A DNA stretch of 64,000 bases from Sulfurimonas sp. hsl 1-7 (GTDB lineage: Bacteria > Campylobacterota > Campylobacteria > Campylobacterales > Sulfurimonadaceae), in NCBI RefSeq assembly GCF_030577135.1, contig NZ_JAUIRR010000003.1, positions 122,887-186,886 of the forward strand. Reading direction: 5' to 3'. Shown in pieces: positions 44,561-53,025 of this stretch. Below the pieces are notes generated by a model. It saw only the letters and a program-made list of their open reading frames with translations. It was not told the DNA's origin and made no database searches. The translations under genes and the position numbers were made by a program. Position 1 is the stretch's first letter. Each line of letters starts with the position of its first letter.

Positions 44561-45972
44561 CAGATCACAATTGACTTAATTTCAGTCATCTCTTCGATCG
44601 CAAATCTTGGACCTTCACGTCCCACACCGCTTAGTTTTACACCGCCGTATGGCTGAATGTCAAAACGCAATGTCGGCATATCGTTGATCACTATTCCCCC
44701 TGCATCAAGTTCATCGATAGCTCGGTTTGTAATCCTTAGATCGTTTGTAAAAACTGAGAACTGTAAACCGTACGGCGAGTTGTTCATACGCGGAAGTGCA
44801 TCATCAAAACCGTTTACACGCACAAGTGATACGATAGGAGCAAACACCTCTTCACATACTATCGCCATATCGTCATGAACCTCTGTCATTACACAAGGAT
44901 AAAAAAGTCGTCCTTCTCTGTGAGGCGGTAACATCGGTTGGGCACCCTCTTCTATTGCCGATTCAACCCAGTTCATTGCTCGTTCACACGCTTCATCATC
45001 TATAAGCGGTCCCATAAATGTTTCATCCTCATACGGACTTCCCACTTTAAGTTTTTTCGTCTCTTCGGCCATAAGTGCTGCAAACTCATCATATACCGCA
45101 TCATCTACATAAATTCTCTGTAAAGAGATACATACCTGTCCCGAGTTTACAAATGCACCGAGTGCACAACGCTCAGCCGCTAGTTTTAAATCCGCTGTTT
45201 TTTCAATAAACGTCGCGGCATTTCCACCGAGCTCAAGACCCACTTTTTTAATTCCTGCATTTTTAGTGATAATGTTCCCTACAGGCACGCTTCCCGTAAA
45301 GCTCACAACACGAGGAATATCTGAAGTAATAAGTGCACTTCCAACCTCGGCATCACCGTACACTACACTTAAAGCATCTTTGATAGCATACTCACTCTCA
45401 ATGAAAAGTTTTGCAAATTTATAGGCAGTAAGAGGAGCTTCGGGAGTCGGCTTAAGTACTACGGCATTTCCGGCAACAAGTGCAGGCCCCAGTTTATGAG
45501 CTACTAAGTTAAGTGGAAAGTTAAAAGGTGTAATCGCTACTACTACACCTACAGGCTCACGACGAAAAAGTGCGAGTGTCTTTTTCCCGCTAGCCATAGC
45601 GTCTGTATTGATCGTTTCACCAGCCATTGTGCGCATAGTCTCAGCCGAGAGTGTCAATGTTTCTATACATCTCTCCACCTCTATACGGGCAAATGCTATA
45701 GGTTTTCCAACCTCATCGGTAATCGTTTGTGCAATATCTTCTTTTGCTTCTTTGAGTTTTGACACAACATCTAAAAGCCAGTTGCATCTTTGAGAAAGTG
45801 TTGAGAGTTTTGCACTCTTTGCTGCTTGCTGGGCAATCTCCAGTGCTTTGTTTGCATCTCCGGCATCACATATCGGAGATTTAGAAACCACTTCACCGTT
45901 ATATGGTGATTTTCGTTCATTAAATGTATCTTTCGTAGCGGCTTGTGAGCCGAAAAATATCTTTGCTTCCAT
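44557..45972 (-). CDS. Aldehyde dehydrogenase (lactaldehyde/GapN-like)
   Basis: 471 residues of the ALDH superfamily. The NAD(P) site has FTGSVPVG, the general base is in LELGGNAATF, and the catalytic cysteine is in NSGQVCISLQRIYV. The SGQVCISLQRI form is usual in lactaldehyde dehydrogenase and in non-phosphorylating glyceraldehyde-3-phosphate dehydrogenases of the archaeal type. The gene stands alone with a promoter (TATAAT on the minus strand near 46000) and a GGAG ribosome-binding site. The substrate cannot be fixed from sequence. Confidence 0.92.
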   Translation of the reverse strand: MEAKIFFGSQAATKDTFNERKSPYNGEVVSKSPICDAGDANKALEIAQQAAKSAKLSTLSQRCNWLLDVVSKLKEAKEDIAQTITDEVGKPIAFARIEVERCIETLTLSAETMRTMAGETINTDAMASGKKTLALFRREPVGVVVAITPFNFPLNLVAHKLGPALVAGNAVVLKPTPEAPLTAYKFAKLFIESEYAIKDALSVVYGDAEVGSALITSDIPRVVSFTGSVPVGNIITKNAGIKKVGLELGGNAATFIEKTADLKLAAERCALGAFVNSGQVCISLQRIYVDDAVYDEFAALMAEETKKLKVGSPYEDETFMGPLIDDEACERAMNWVESAIEEGAQPMLPPHREGRLFYPCVMTEVHDDMAIVCEEVFAPIVSLVRVNGFDDALPRMNNSPYGLQFSVFTNDLRITNRAIDELDAGGIVINDMPTLRFDIQPYGGVKLSGVGREGPRFAIEEMTEIKSIVIC

Positions 45973-46034
45973 CTAATTCTCCGTAAAAGTATAATTGAAA
46001 AATTATACCATCTTTGAATTAAATGAAAAAATTT

Positions 46035-46418
46035 TTACCAGCCTCTAATTACTGTATGACAAGCTACACAATCATTAAGAACTTTACCGTATTTCTCAGT
46101 TGCCGTAGTAAACTCATCATTTTCGATAGCTTTTTTCAGTACCTCTAAATCTTCACTAAGATTATTTGTAATGTTTTGTGTAACACGAACCTTGTTGTTA
46201 TTAGGAATAAATGTTGTTACATCAACTGTCTTAAATATTGCATCAGAGTTTTTTAGAGTTTCTATACCTTTTAAAATCTCACTTTTAGAGTTAAACATAA
46301 ACCCTCTTTGTACTTGTTGCATACCTCTATCCATCAATTGCATTGTTGCAGTAATAGTCGTGTCAGCTGCAAAAGTTGCTACAGAAGTCAAAGCCAATGC
46401 CAACATAAGTTTTTTCAT
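46035..46418 (-). CDS. Small c-type cytochrome (cytochrome c'-like)
   Basis: 127 residues with a signal peptide (MKKLMLALALTSVATFA) and one heme motif CVACH close to the C-terminus. The rest is helical, with MQLMDRGMQQVQRGF and LEVLKKAIENDEF. A C-terminal CxxCH on a four-helix bundle is the layout of cytochrome c' and c-556. It is periplasmic and may carry electrons or bind small gases. AAGGA precedes its start. Confidence 0.82.
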   Translation of the reverse strand: MKKLMLALALTSVATFAADTTITATMQLMDRGMQQVQRGFMFNSKSEILKGIETLKNSDAIFKTVDVTTFIPNNNKVRVTQNITNNLSEDLEVLKKAIENDEFTTATEKYGKVLNDCVACHTVIRGW

Positions 46419-46472
46419 ACGATATCCTTAATAATTACTTTTCTAAATGTTACTACTTTAATAATTAAAACT

Positions 46473-46802
46473 TTATAAAGTTATATTTTCAACTAATACT
46501 ACTTCATCTAACGTTACAACAAGTGCATCAAAAGTAAAATCACACTCGGTATTGTGCTTTTTCATATATACATTTGCCGTTTTAATAATACGGGAAAGCT
46601 TTGTCGGAGTGATGTTGGCAATGGCACTCTCATAATCATCTCCGCTTTTTACTTCAACAAAATGGAGCACCCTCTCTTTTCTCACAATAATATCAATTTC
46701 ACCAAAACGGCTATAGAAGTTTCTCTCGATAATTTCATACCCGTTTTCCTCTAGAAAAACAGTCGCTTTATCCTCTGCAACCCTACCTTTTTCTCTACTC
46801 AT
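46473..46802 (-). CDS. yraN: YraN/UPF0102 family nuclease-like protein
   Basis: 109 residues with the UPF0102 core: GRVAEDKATVFLEENGYEI, NFYSRFGEIDII and HFVEVKSG. The pattern E...GEID...EVK is that of the PD-(D/E)xK nuclease fold. Its role is unsettled; family members bind DNA and often lie near rnhB or DNA-uptake genes. Here it is divergent from the small cytochrome gene at 46894. Confidence 0.92.
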   Translation of the reverse strand: MSREKGRVAEDKATVFLEENGYEIIERNFYSRFGEIDIIVRKERVLHFVEVKSGDDYESAIANITPTKLSRIIKTANVYMKKHNTECDFTFDALVVTLDEVVLVENITL

Positions 46803-46893
46803 TCCGATGAAATCTCCCCTATCTAATCTAAAACTTTAAGTCAATCATTATAAGTTAGCGCTATACTAAAATTATTTGAGATGGAGGATTACT

Positions 46894-47178
46894 ATGAATT
46901 ACTTCAAATCCTACACTGTATTATATCTTATCCTATTTTGTCTGGAACTACATGGCGATGATGATCCGCAAGAGTTGATGGATGATGCCCACTGTATGCG
47001 TTGTCACGCTACAACTGATTTTCAACCGAGAGAGGAGAAGGTTAACAGCTTTAGAAAACTGCACCACCAAGTTGGTGTATGTGCAGAGAATAATTTTGCC
47101 GGATGGTTTGAAGAGGAAAAGTTAGATGTTTCCAATCATCTTGACTGGAAACATTATCATTTTAAAAGTGGTAAATAA
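46894..47178 (+). CDS. Short periplasmic mono-heme c-type cytochrome
   Basis: 94 residues from the ATG behind GGAGG; a TTG 18 nt upstream is rejected because it lies before the ribosome-binding site. It has a signal peptide (MNYFKSYTVLYLILFCLELHG) and one heme motif CMRCH at about residue 36. Several later histidines (KLHHQVG, LDWKHYHF) could serve as the second axial ligand. It resembles single-heme members of diheme-type cytochromes but I cannot name it. It converges on the formate dehydrogenase gene, its possible electron partner. Confidence 0.75.
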   Translation: MNYFKSYTVLYLILFCLELHGDDDPQELMDDAHCMRCHATTDFQPREEKVNSFRKLHHQVGVCAENNFAGWFEEEKLDVSNHLDWKHYHFKSGK

Positions 47179-47181
47179 TTT

Positions 47182-49251
47182 TTAGCACTTGATTACATCG
47201 ACTTTGATCGACTTAAATGCAGCTGTTAAGATCAGCTCATCTCTTGCATCACCAAAGAGATTATTTATCTTTGATTTTGCATGGTGGAATGTTACAAACA
47301 GCGTATTTGGTTTGATCTTGTCTGTAATTTTTACAGTGAGCGGTGTAGATTCACCGAACTCACTTTTAAGAATCACTTTCTCTGTAGTAAAATGCTCAGC
47401 ATCCGCTTCGCTTACAAGTAAAACATCCTCGTCGTATCTATCGTTTAACTTTTCAGAACGTTTTGTCTGTGCAGCATTGTTATAGTGCGCTAAAGTTCTT
47501 CCCGTTGTCAGATAAAAACCGCTGAGTTTATTACCCAGTATCTCTTCTACCATGTTACGCGGTTCATACTGTTTGTATTTGAAATATCCGTAACCGTCCG
47601 GTGTTCTGAAATCCAACTGGTGCAAGATCGGTGTATCTTCCGTGTGAACAGGCCATTGCAGTCCACGTTTACGGTGTTTTTCAAGTCTGTGATAATCAGC
47701 TCCGCTAAAACGTCTGTACGCAACTTCACGCACCTCATCCCAAACATCTTGAGAAGTTGCATAGTTTGCTGAACCGCCCATTTTGTTATCAAGGATCTGT
47801 AAAACTTCCCAGTCATCAGGAAGATCAGATTTTACAAGCGGTTGAGAAAGGTGTAAACGTCTCATCGCATTTACATATACACCCGTTTTTTCATACGCAG
47901 ATTTAACACCCACTACGATGTCCGCACGCTCTGCTACATCTGTCATAAACAGTTCTTGAACAAAAAGAAGTTCCAACTCGTTAAACGCTTTGTCGATTTT
48001 GTTTAGGTTCGGATGGATATGTGTTAAATCCTCACCGATGTTCAAAACAGCTTTCAGGCGACCCTCTAACATCTCATCAACAAGCTGAGGAGTCATTAAC
48101 CCCACCTCTTTAGGCTCTTGATAATCCGGATCATAATATGGAAGCATACCCATATCACAAGTCCCCTGAACATTATTTTGTCCGCGTAGAGGCATAAGAC
48201 CTGCACCGCTTTTTCCGACATTACCCGTCATAAGTGCCAAGTGTGTGATCGCCATTACCGCGTATGAGCCGTCAAGGTGCTCAGTGATCCCAAGACCCCA
48301 GAAGATCATAGATTTTTTCAGAGCATACTCACGAGCCACTTTACGGATCATTTTACCCATATGCTCATACCCTTCGATCTGCTCAAAGAACTCAGGTTTT
48401 GCGTATGGATCATTTAAAATTTTCTCTTTAAACTCTAAGAACCCTTTTGTACGATCAGCTATAAAACTCTCATCGTAAAGCTCTTCATCGATAATCGTAT
48501 ATGCAAGCATATTTAAAACCATTAAGTTCGCTTCATGAGGGATGATAGCTTTGTATTTTGCAAAACGGTGGAGTTTAATTTCACGTACGTCAAATACTGC
48601 TAAGTTATCGTTTTCACGTGCCACGTCTAAGATACGATTTGCAATGATCGGATGGGCTTCTGTTGTGTTTGAGCCTATTACAACCATAAATTCAACATTA
48701 TAGATGTCGTTATAAGGGTTTGTTGCCGCACCCTCACCGATAGTTGCACGCATCCCTTTAAGCGACGGAGAGTGACAAACCCTAGCACAGTTATCTACGT
48801 GCGGTGAGTTAAGCGTATGACGTGTAAACTTTTGGAAAAGGTATGAAGATTCACACGAAGTTCTAGCACCTCCGATAGATGCGACAGATTTTCTGCCGTA
48901 CGTCTCTTGAAGCTCTTTTAACTTCATAGCACAGGCAGTAGTAGCAGCATCTAAATCTGTTTCATACCAAGTATCATCGTACTCTTTTAGCGCCGATGCC
49001 ACAACCTCTTTAATCGCCGGATTTTTCTCTAAAAAGCTTTTACGAATACGCGGTATTCTCAGTCTGTCTTCGGCATCAACAAAATCAAAACCGTACTTCC
49101 CTTTTATACAGAGTTTCCCCTGAGAAACCACACCGTCAGGATGAGCAAAGATCTTTACAATCTTATTCTCTTTTGTATCCACATTTGCTGCGATATCACA
49201 CCCTACACCACAGTATGTACATACGCTATCTATAGTTTCGATATTTTCCAT
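47182..49251 (-). CDS. fdhA: Formate dehydrogenase-like molybdopterin oxidoreductase, cysteine form
   Basis: 689 residues. A 4Fe-4S site at the N-terminus (CTYCGVGCDIA with CIKGKYG), the active-site segment DNCARVCHSPSLKG in which Cys replaces selenocysteine, the FDH motif PLRGQNNVQGTCDMG, and a molybdopterin-dinucleotide-binding C-terminal domain (LTTGRTLAHYNNAAQTKRS) make it an FdhF-like formate dehydrogenase. It has no Tat signal, so it should be cytoplasmic. No beta, gamma or hydrogenase subunit genes are adjacent. Assimilatory nitrate reductase is an alternative, less likely because of the GQNNVQG motif. Confidence 0.85.
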   Translation of the reverse strand: MENIETIDSVCTYCGVGCDIAANVDTKENKIVKIFAHPDGVVSQGKLCIKGKYGFDFVDAEDRLRIPRIRKSFLEKNPAIKEVVASALKEYDDTWYETDLDAATTACAMKLKELQETYGRKSVASIGGARTSCESSYLFQKFTRHTLNSPHVDNCARVCHSPSLKGMRATIGEGAATNPYNDIYNVEFMVVIGSNTTEAHPIIANRILDVARENDNLAVFDVREIKLHRFAKYKAIIPHEANLMVLNMLAYTIIDEELYDESFIADRTKGFLEFKEKILNDPYAKPEFFEQIEGYEHMGKMIRKVAREYALKKSMIFWGLGITEHLDGSYAVMAITHLALMTGNVGKSGAGLMPLRGQNNVQGTCDMGMLPYYDPDYQEPKEVGLMTPQLVDEMLEGRLKAVLNIGEDLTHIHPNLNKIDKAFNELELLFVQELFMTDVAERADIVVGVKSAYEKTGVYVNAMRRLHLSQPLVKSDLPDDWEVLQILDNKMGGSANYATSQDVWDEVREVAYRRFSGADYHRLEKHRKRGLQWPVHTEDTPILHQLDFRTPDGYGYFKYKQYEPRNMVEEILGNKLSGFYLTTGRTLAHYNNAAQTKRSEKLNDRYDEDVLLVSEADAEHFTTEKVILKSEFGESTPLTVKITDKIKPNTLFVTFHHAKSKINNLFGDARDELILTAAFKSIKVDVIKC

Positions 49252-49524
49252 TTTCTCCCCAATACTCTTTCCATAAAACTTTTTTTCTTTATGGTTTTTA
49301 GAAATATTATCTCTTTATTTTTAGGCTCTTGAGCCAACGGAGGGTTTTTCCTGAAAAATAAAGAGATAATATTTCGCTATATTTTTAGCCGACAATCAGC
49401 TTAGAAAGTTTACAATTGTTTCTCTTAAGTAAACCTCTAAGAACCAAAAGCTATTTTCCTCTAATCAATCTCTAAGAAATCTAAAAAAATATTGTTTTAT
49501 AACATTTAGTGATACAATTACAAA
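49252..49524. other. Divergent intergenic region between fdhA and the Cache sensor
   Basis: 273 bp without a gene. It contains the hairpin element at 49301-49375 and a small stem-loop CCATAAA (49271-49277) / TTTATGG (49288-49294). It also holds the promoter of the sensor gene at its right end. No tRNA-like structure was seen. Confidence 0.6.
49301..49375. repeat. 75-nt hairpin element with 22-bp perfect arms
   Basis: The arms 49301-49322 and 49354-49375 are perfect reverse complements (22 bp). The 31-nt apical part contains GGCT-CTTG-AGCC (49324-49335) and a weaker AGG/CCT pair, so the RNA could fold as a long stem closed by two small hairpins. It lies 50 bp ahead of fdhA. It could be a cis-acting RNA for fdhA, a terminator-like barrier or a miniature inverted-repeat element; the sequence alone does not decide. 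Confidence 0.6.
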
Positions 49525-49527
49525 ATG
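49513..49527 (+). promoter_or_regulatory. Extended -10 directly ahead of the Cache-sensor ATG (possible leaderless mRNA)
   Basis: TGATACAAT with hexamer TACAAT at 49513-49518 places the expected start of transcription on the A of the ATG at 49525. There is no Shine-Dalgarno sequence. Confidence 0.45.
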
Positions 49528-50619
49528 CAAAAAATATTTATAACACTTTTTACTTTTATTATTTTCATTACTGTTACCATCTTTTTTTACTATAAAAATG
49601 AAGTAAAAGAGCAAAAGATCTATAAAATTATGGATCAGATGCGTCTTACTCTGCAAACCCAATTAAGAAACCAGAAGATGGAAGATCTGCGTGTTGCGTT
49701 AATGATCTCTAAAAACCATACTCTTATTGACAGCCTTGAGAATGATGATGAGGATTTCGGATATCAGATTATTTTTGACATTGCTCAAACTATCCAAAAA
49801 AACACAGGTTCCATAATCAGAGCGCAGGTGATCACAAAAGAATTAAATATATTTGCACGCTCTTGGGATGATGTCTATGCAGGGATGCCCATTGGAGACT
49901 ACCGAACCGATTTAAAATATTTCGATACCCATGATACACCGAGAACTTCCATAGAAGTTGGAAGACGTTTAGGGATCAAGGCAACTGTTCCCGTCTATAA
50001 AGAGGGTGAATTTATAGGATATGTCGAAGCTATCTCTTTTTTTAAAAAAATTACAAACTTTTTCAGCAGTATCGGTGTCGATCTATACGTTTTTCTAGAT
50101 ATTAAACATGCAGATTCGGCTGTGCTTATGATGGAAAATCTGACAATCGGAAACTATATCCTCTCAAACAGGAACTACAACTACTCCCATATCCAAACAC
50201 TTAAAAAAATCGACTTTAAAGAGTTAAAACTAAGCGGTGTAGTATATAAAGACGGCAACTACATCTTTTATGAAAACATGAAAGACGGTAACGGACAAAC
50301 CATAGGGGGATTTGTTTTTGTTTTACCGGAAAAATATCTGGAATATTTTAGAAATCCTGAAGATGACATCTCTTTTCTTATCAACATCACCCGAAGTAAT
50401 TTATATGACGTAGTTCGTCAAGAGAATTATCAAGAGAACAGTTATAAAGAGTACTCTGCAAACTCTCTTATGCAATTCAAAGATGTAATCGACAGAGAAG
50501 ACAGGGCTATATTTTTTGATGAAGCTTACGATAAATTTGATAAATACTCTAAAGATGAGTTGATACAGATGATGTTGAACAGAAGAACGATTAAAAAAAT
50601 AGATGGGAAAATAAAATGA
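49525..50619 (+). CDS. Membrane-anchored periplasmic double-Cache protein without output domain
   Basis: 364 residues. One N-terminal membrane helix (about 4-24, FITLFTFIIFITVTIFFYY), then a Cache-type ligand-binding region (about 35-280) with RSWDDVYAGMPIGDYR and GIKATVPVYKEGEFIGYVEA, then about 80 helical residues. Unlike the diguanylate cyclase at 36790, which has a related sensory half, it has no second membrane helix and no kinase, GGDEF or chemotaxis domain. It overlaps the response-regulator start by 4 bp (ATGA), so it is probably an accessory periplasmic sensor for the kinase two genes downstream. Confidence 0.82.
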   Translation: MQKIFITLFTFIIFITVTIFFYYKNEVKEQKIYKIMDQMRLTLQTQLRNQKMEDLRVALMISKNHTLIDSLENDDEDFGYQIIFDIAQTIQKNTGSIIRAQVITKELNIFARSWDDVYAGMPIGDYRTDLKYFDTHDTPRTSIEVGRRLGIKATVPVYKEGEFIGYVEAISFFKKITNFFSSIGVDLYVFLDIKHADSAVLMMENLTIGNYILSNRNYNYSHIQTLKKIDFKELKLSGVVYKDGNYIFYENMKDGNGQTIGGFVFVLPEKYLEYFRNPEDDISFLINITRSNLYDVVRQENYQENSYKEYSANSLMQFKDVIDREDRAIFFDEAYDKFDKYSKDELIQMMLNRRTIKKIDGKIK

Positions 50620-51269
50620 ACATTTTACTTTTAGAAGATGAATACTCACTCCGCATTAGTATAGAGGAGTTTTTACGAGATATAGGGTATGAAGTGGACG
50701 GCTTTACCGATGGAAGTGATGCCTATTATGCTGTCTACGATAAAAGCTACGACATTTTACTCTTGGATGTAAATGTACCTTCGATCAACGGCTTTGAACT
50801 CCTTAAAAAACTAAAAGAGGAAAATATCAATATCCCGGCCATCTTCCTAACATCGATGACAGATATTGACGACTTAAAAGAGGGATACAGACGAGGTTGT
50901 TGCGATTACATCAGAAAACCTTTTGATTTACAAGAGTTAGAGTTGCGCATAGAACAGGCCTTAGCTTCTTATTTACAAAATCAAGGCTCGACTATAGAAC
51001 TGGGACCTGAGCTCGTCTACAATTTAAAAACAGCGAAGCTAACCTATAAAGATGAAGAGATAGTTTTACGTAAAACAGAGAAAGACCTTCTTGAGGTACT
51101 GATCAAAAATAAAAATGCCATTGTATCTACACAGATGTTTCAAGATGCAGTATGGGGTGAGTATGTTGAACCTGCAACCATTAGGGTACAACTCAATAAT
51201 CTCAAAAAGAAACTTCCGCTAGATATCATACAAAATAGACGTGGATTAGGATATATCATTGAACGATAA
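50616..51269 (+). CDS. OmpR-family response regulator, probable sox regulator
   Basis: 217 residues. The receiver domain has EDE at 7-9, phosphoacceptor Asp51 (ILLLDVNVPS), and RKPFD; the C-terminal winged helix (about 125-217) ends NNLKKKLPLDIIQNRRGLGY. It is encoded between a Cache sensor and a histidine kinase and directly ahead of soxX. It is the best candidate for binding the TTTTACAT repeats at the soxX and DUF302 promoters; direct repeats spaced 11 bp are typical for OmpR-family regulators. The target assignment is inference. Confidence 0.88.
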   Translation: MNILLLEDEYSLRISIEEFLRDIGYEVDGFTDGSDAYYAVYDKSYDILLLDVNVPSINGFELLKKLKEENINIPAIFLTSMTDIDDLKEGYRRGCCDYIRKPFDLQELELRIEQALASYLQNQGSTIELGPELVYNLKTAKLTYKDEEIVLRKTEKDLLEVLIKNKNAIVSTQMFQDAVWGEYVEPATIRVQLNNLKKKLPLDIIQNRRGLGYIIER

Positions 51270-52422
51270 CAAGTATTCGGCAAAGTACGCACTCATCTAT
51301 ACAACGCTTGTAAGTATTATTTTACTTGCACCGCTTGTTTACTATACTATATACATGAAAAACATCTACTCTATCCAGAATGAGCTTTCTCTGAAAAAAA
51401 AATCTTTACTTGTTATTCAAGCTATGCAAGAGTATGACCAAGCAGATGACTACTTTGAGTATCCACGTTTTACAACTTTTGATTCCGGTTTATACGGTGA
51501 AAACTTTCAGCCCATATTTACCCTCATCAAAAAACCGATGCCTTACTTTAAAAAAGGGTATTATTTAAACAATCAAGAGGCTTTTCTTGTCGTAAAACTT
51601 CCAAAAGAGAGATACTTCGGTGCACATTATCTCGTACTGCACAATACAATCTCTTTTGCACCCGTATATGAAAAAGTACTGTTAATTCTGACAAGTATAG
51701 TTATCTTGATTTTTATCTCAAGTATCTTTTTCTTAAAAACCTTTGCAAAACCTTTTCAAAGACTCAACCAGCAACTCGATACTTTTATTAAAGATTCTAT
51801 GCATGAGATCAACACCCCTCTGGCTATCATAAATGTAAATATTGACTTATACAACAGAAAGTATGAACAAAATAAATATCTCAGAAGAATGAAAGCCGCT
51901 ACAAAAGTACTCTCAAATATCTATAACGATATGGATTACCTTATCAAACATGAGCGACTCAACTATGAGAAAAAAGATTTAAATCTAAAACAGTTTTTAC
52001 AAGAGAGGATAGAGTACTTCGAGGAAGTAGCAGCTATGAAAGATATAACTATTAACTCCTCTTTAAGAGATTGCGGAACTATTTATATGAATGATAAACA
52101 GTTACAAAGACTTATAGACAACAATATATCCAACGCAATCAAATACTCTTATGATAACTCTCAAATCGAAATACGCCTCTATCTACAAAACGATACATGC
52201 ATATTAGAGTTTCAAGATTACGGTGTAGGAATCCAAAAAGTTGAAAAAATTTTTAGCAGATATTATAGAGAAAACAACAACAAAGGCGGTTTCGGTATAG
52301 GTCTAAACATAGTAAAATCTATTATTAACGAAGAAAATATAGAGCTTCAAATCACCTCTACACCGAAGAAGGGAAGCCTTTTTAGATACATCTTTCCATC
52401 ATCTCTACATAAAAAAATCTAA
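51259..52422 (+). CDS. Sensor histidine kinase of the sox-linked system
   Basis: 387 residues from a TTG overlapping the regulator by 11 bp. It has membrane helices at about 10-30 and 138-160, a periplasmic part of about 105 residues, a HisKA box with His in DSMHEINTPLAIINV, and an HATPase domain with NNISNAIKYSYDN, DYGVGIQ and GFGIGLNIV. The lack of HAMP and PAS domains and its small periplasmic loop fit a kinase that reads its signal with the help of the upstream Cache protein. Confidence 0.88.
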   Translation: MNDNKYSAKYALIYTTLVSIILLAPLVYYTIYMKNIYSIQNELSLKKKSLLVIQAMQEYDQADDYFEYPRFTTFDSGLYGENFQPIFTLIKKPMPYFKKGYYLNNQEAFLVVKLPKERYFGAHYLVLHNTISFAPVYEKVLLILTSIVILIFISSIFFLKTFAKPFQRLNQQLDTFIKDSMHEINTPLAIINVNIDLYNRKYEQNKYLRRMKAATKVLSNIYNDMDYLIKHERLNYEKKDLNLKQFLQERIEYFEEVAAMKDITINSSLRDCGTIYMNDKQLQRLIDNNISNAIKYSYDNSQIEIRLYLQNDTCILEFQDYGVGIQKVEKIFSRYYRENNNKGGFGIGLNIVKSIINEENIELQITSTPKKGSLFRYIFPSSLHKKI

Positions 52423-52455
52423 TTTTACATTCATTTTACATTCGCTAGTTAAACT
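52423..52455 (+). promoter_or_regulatory. soxX promoter with TTTTACAT direct repeat
   Basis: TTTTACAT at 52423-52430 and again at 52434-52441 (11-bp period) is followed by 8 bp and a -10 hexamer TAAACT (52450-52455). The second repeat takes the place of the -35 box. The soxX start at 52486 has a strong GGAGGAA ribosome-binding site. The same arrangement occurs before the DUF302 gene at 63318. Confidence 0.7.
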
Positions 52456-52485
52456 TGTCCTCGAAAATATATAGGAGGAACAAGA

Positions 52486-53013
52486 ATGAATAAAGCAGTA
52501 ATCACTTCGTTACTTGTCGGAGCTTCACTTTTTGCTGCTGATTACAGCAAGATTATTGAACATCCTGATGCAAGTAAACTGATAGAAAAAGATTTACTAG
52601 CACCTGCAACAGCTTATACAATGCCCAAAGGTTGTATAACTACTGATTCGGATGCAATTGCCAGAGGTGAATATATTTTCCATAATCTTAATGGAAAAAA
52701 AGCCAAACAAAACCCACCCAAAGGTCTCAGCAGAAAAAATAGTGACGGTTCGGAAAAACAGTACGGAAACTGTGTAGCGTGCCACAATATTGAAGGGGCT
52801 AAAGGGGCTGGAAACATCGGTCCGGATTTAACAAAATACAAAGAGTATATTATAGACACTGGTGCAAGAGATGCACAATTTGTTTATCAAAAAATTGCTG
52901 ATGCTCGTATTGATAATCCAAACACACACATGACTATTAACTTAACAACAAAGTTATTTACAGAAAAAGAGATATGTGATATTACATCATACATCATGTC
53001 TGAAAAAAAATAA
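52486..53013 (+). CDS. soxX: SoxX, mono-heme cytochrome c of the thiosulfate-oxidising complex
   Basis: 175 residues with a signal peptide (MNKAVITSLLVGASLFA) and one heme motif CVACH at about residue 100, followed by GAGNIGPDL. The C-terminal helix with FTEKEICDITSYIMS is typical for cytochrome c. SoxX joins SoxA to form the SoxAX cytochrome that couples thiosulfate oxidatively to the SoxY carrier cysteine in the periplasm. It is the first gene of soxXYZAB. Confidence 0.95.
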   Translation: MNKAVITSLLVGASLFAADYSKIIEHPDASKLIEKDLLAPATAYTMPKGCITTDSDAIARGEYIFHNLNGKKAKQNPPKGLSRKNSDGSEKQYGNCVACHNIEGAKGAGNIGPDLTKYKEYIIDTGARDAQFVYQKIADARIDNPNTHMTINLTTKLFTEKEICDITSYIMSEKK

Positions 53014-53025
53014 AGGGGAAAGAAT

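Noticed and set aside
48780..48830. Possible selenocysteine in the formate dehydrogenase
   Set aside because: The active-site codon encodes cysteine (RVCHSP), not TGA, so no recoding is needed and the hairpin at 49301 is not a selenocysteine-insertion element.
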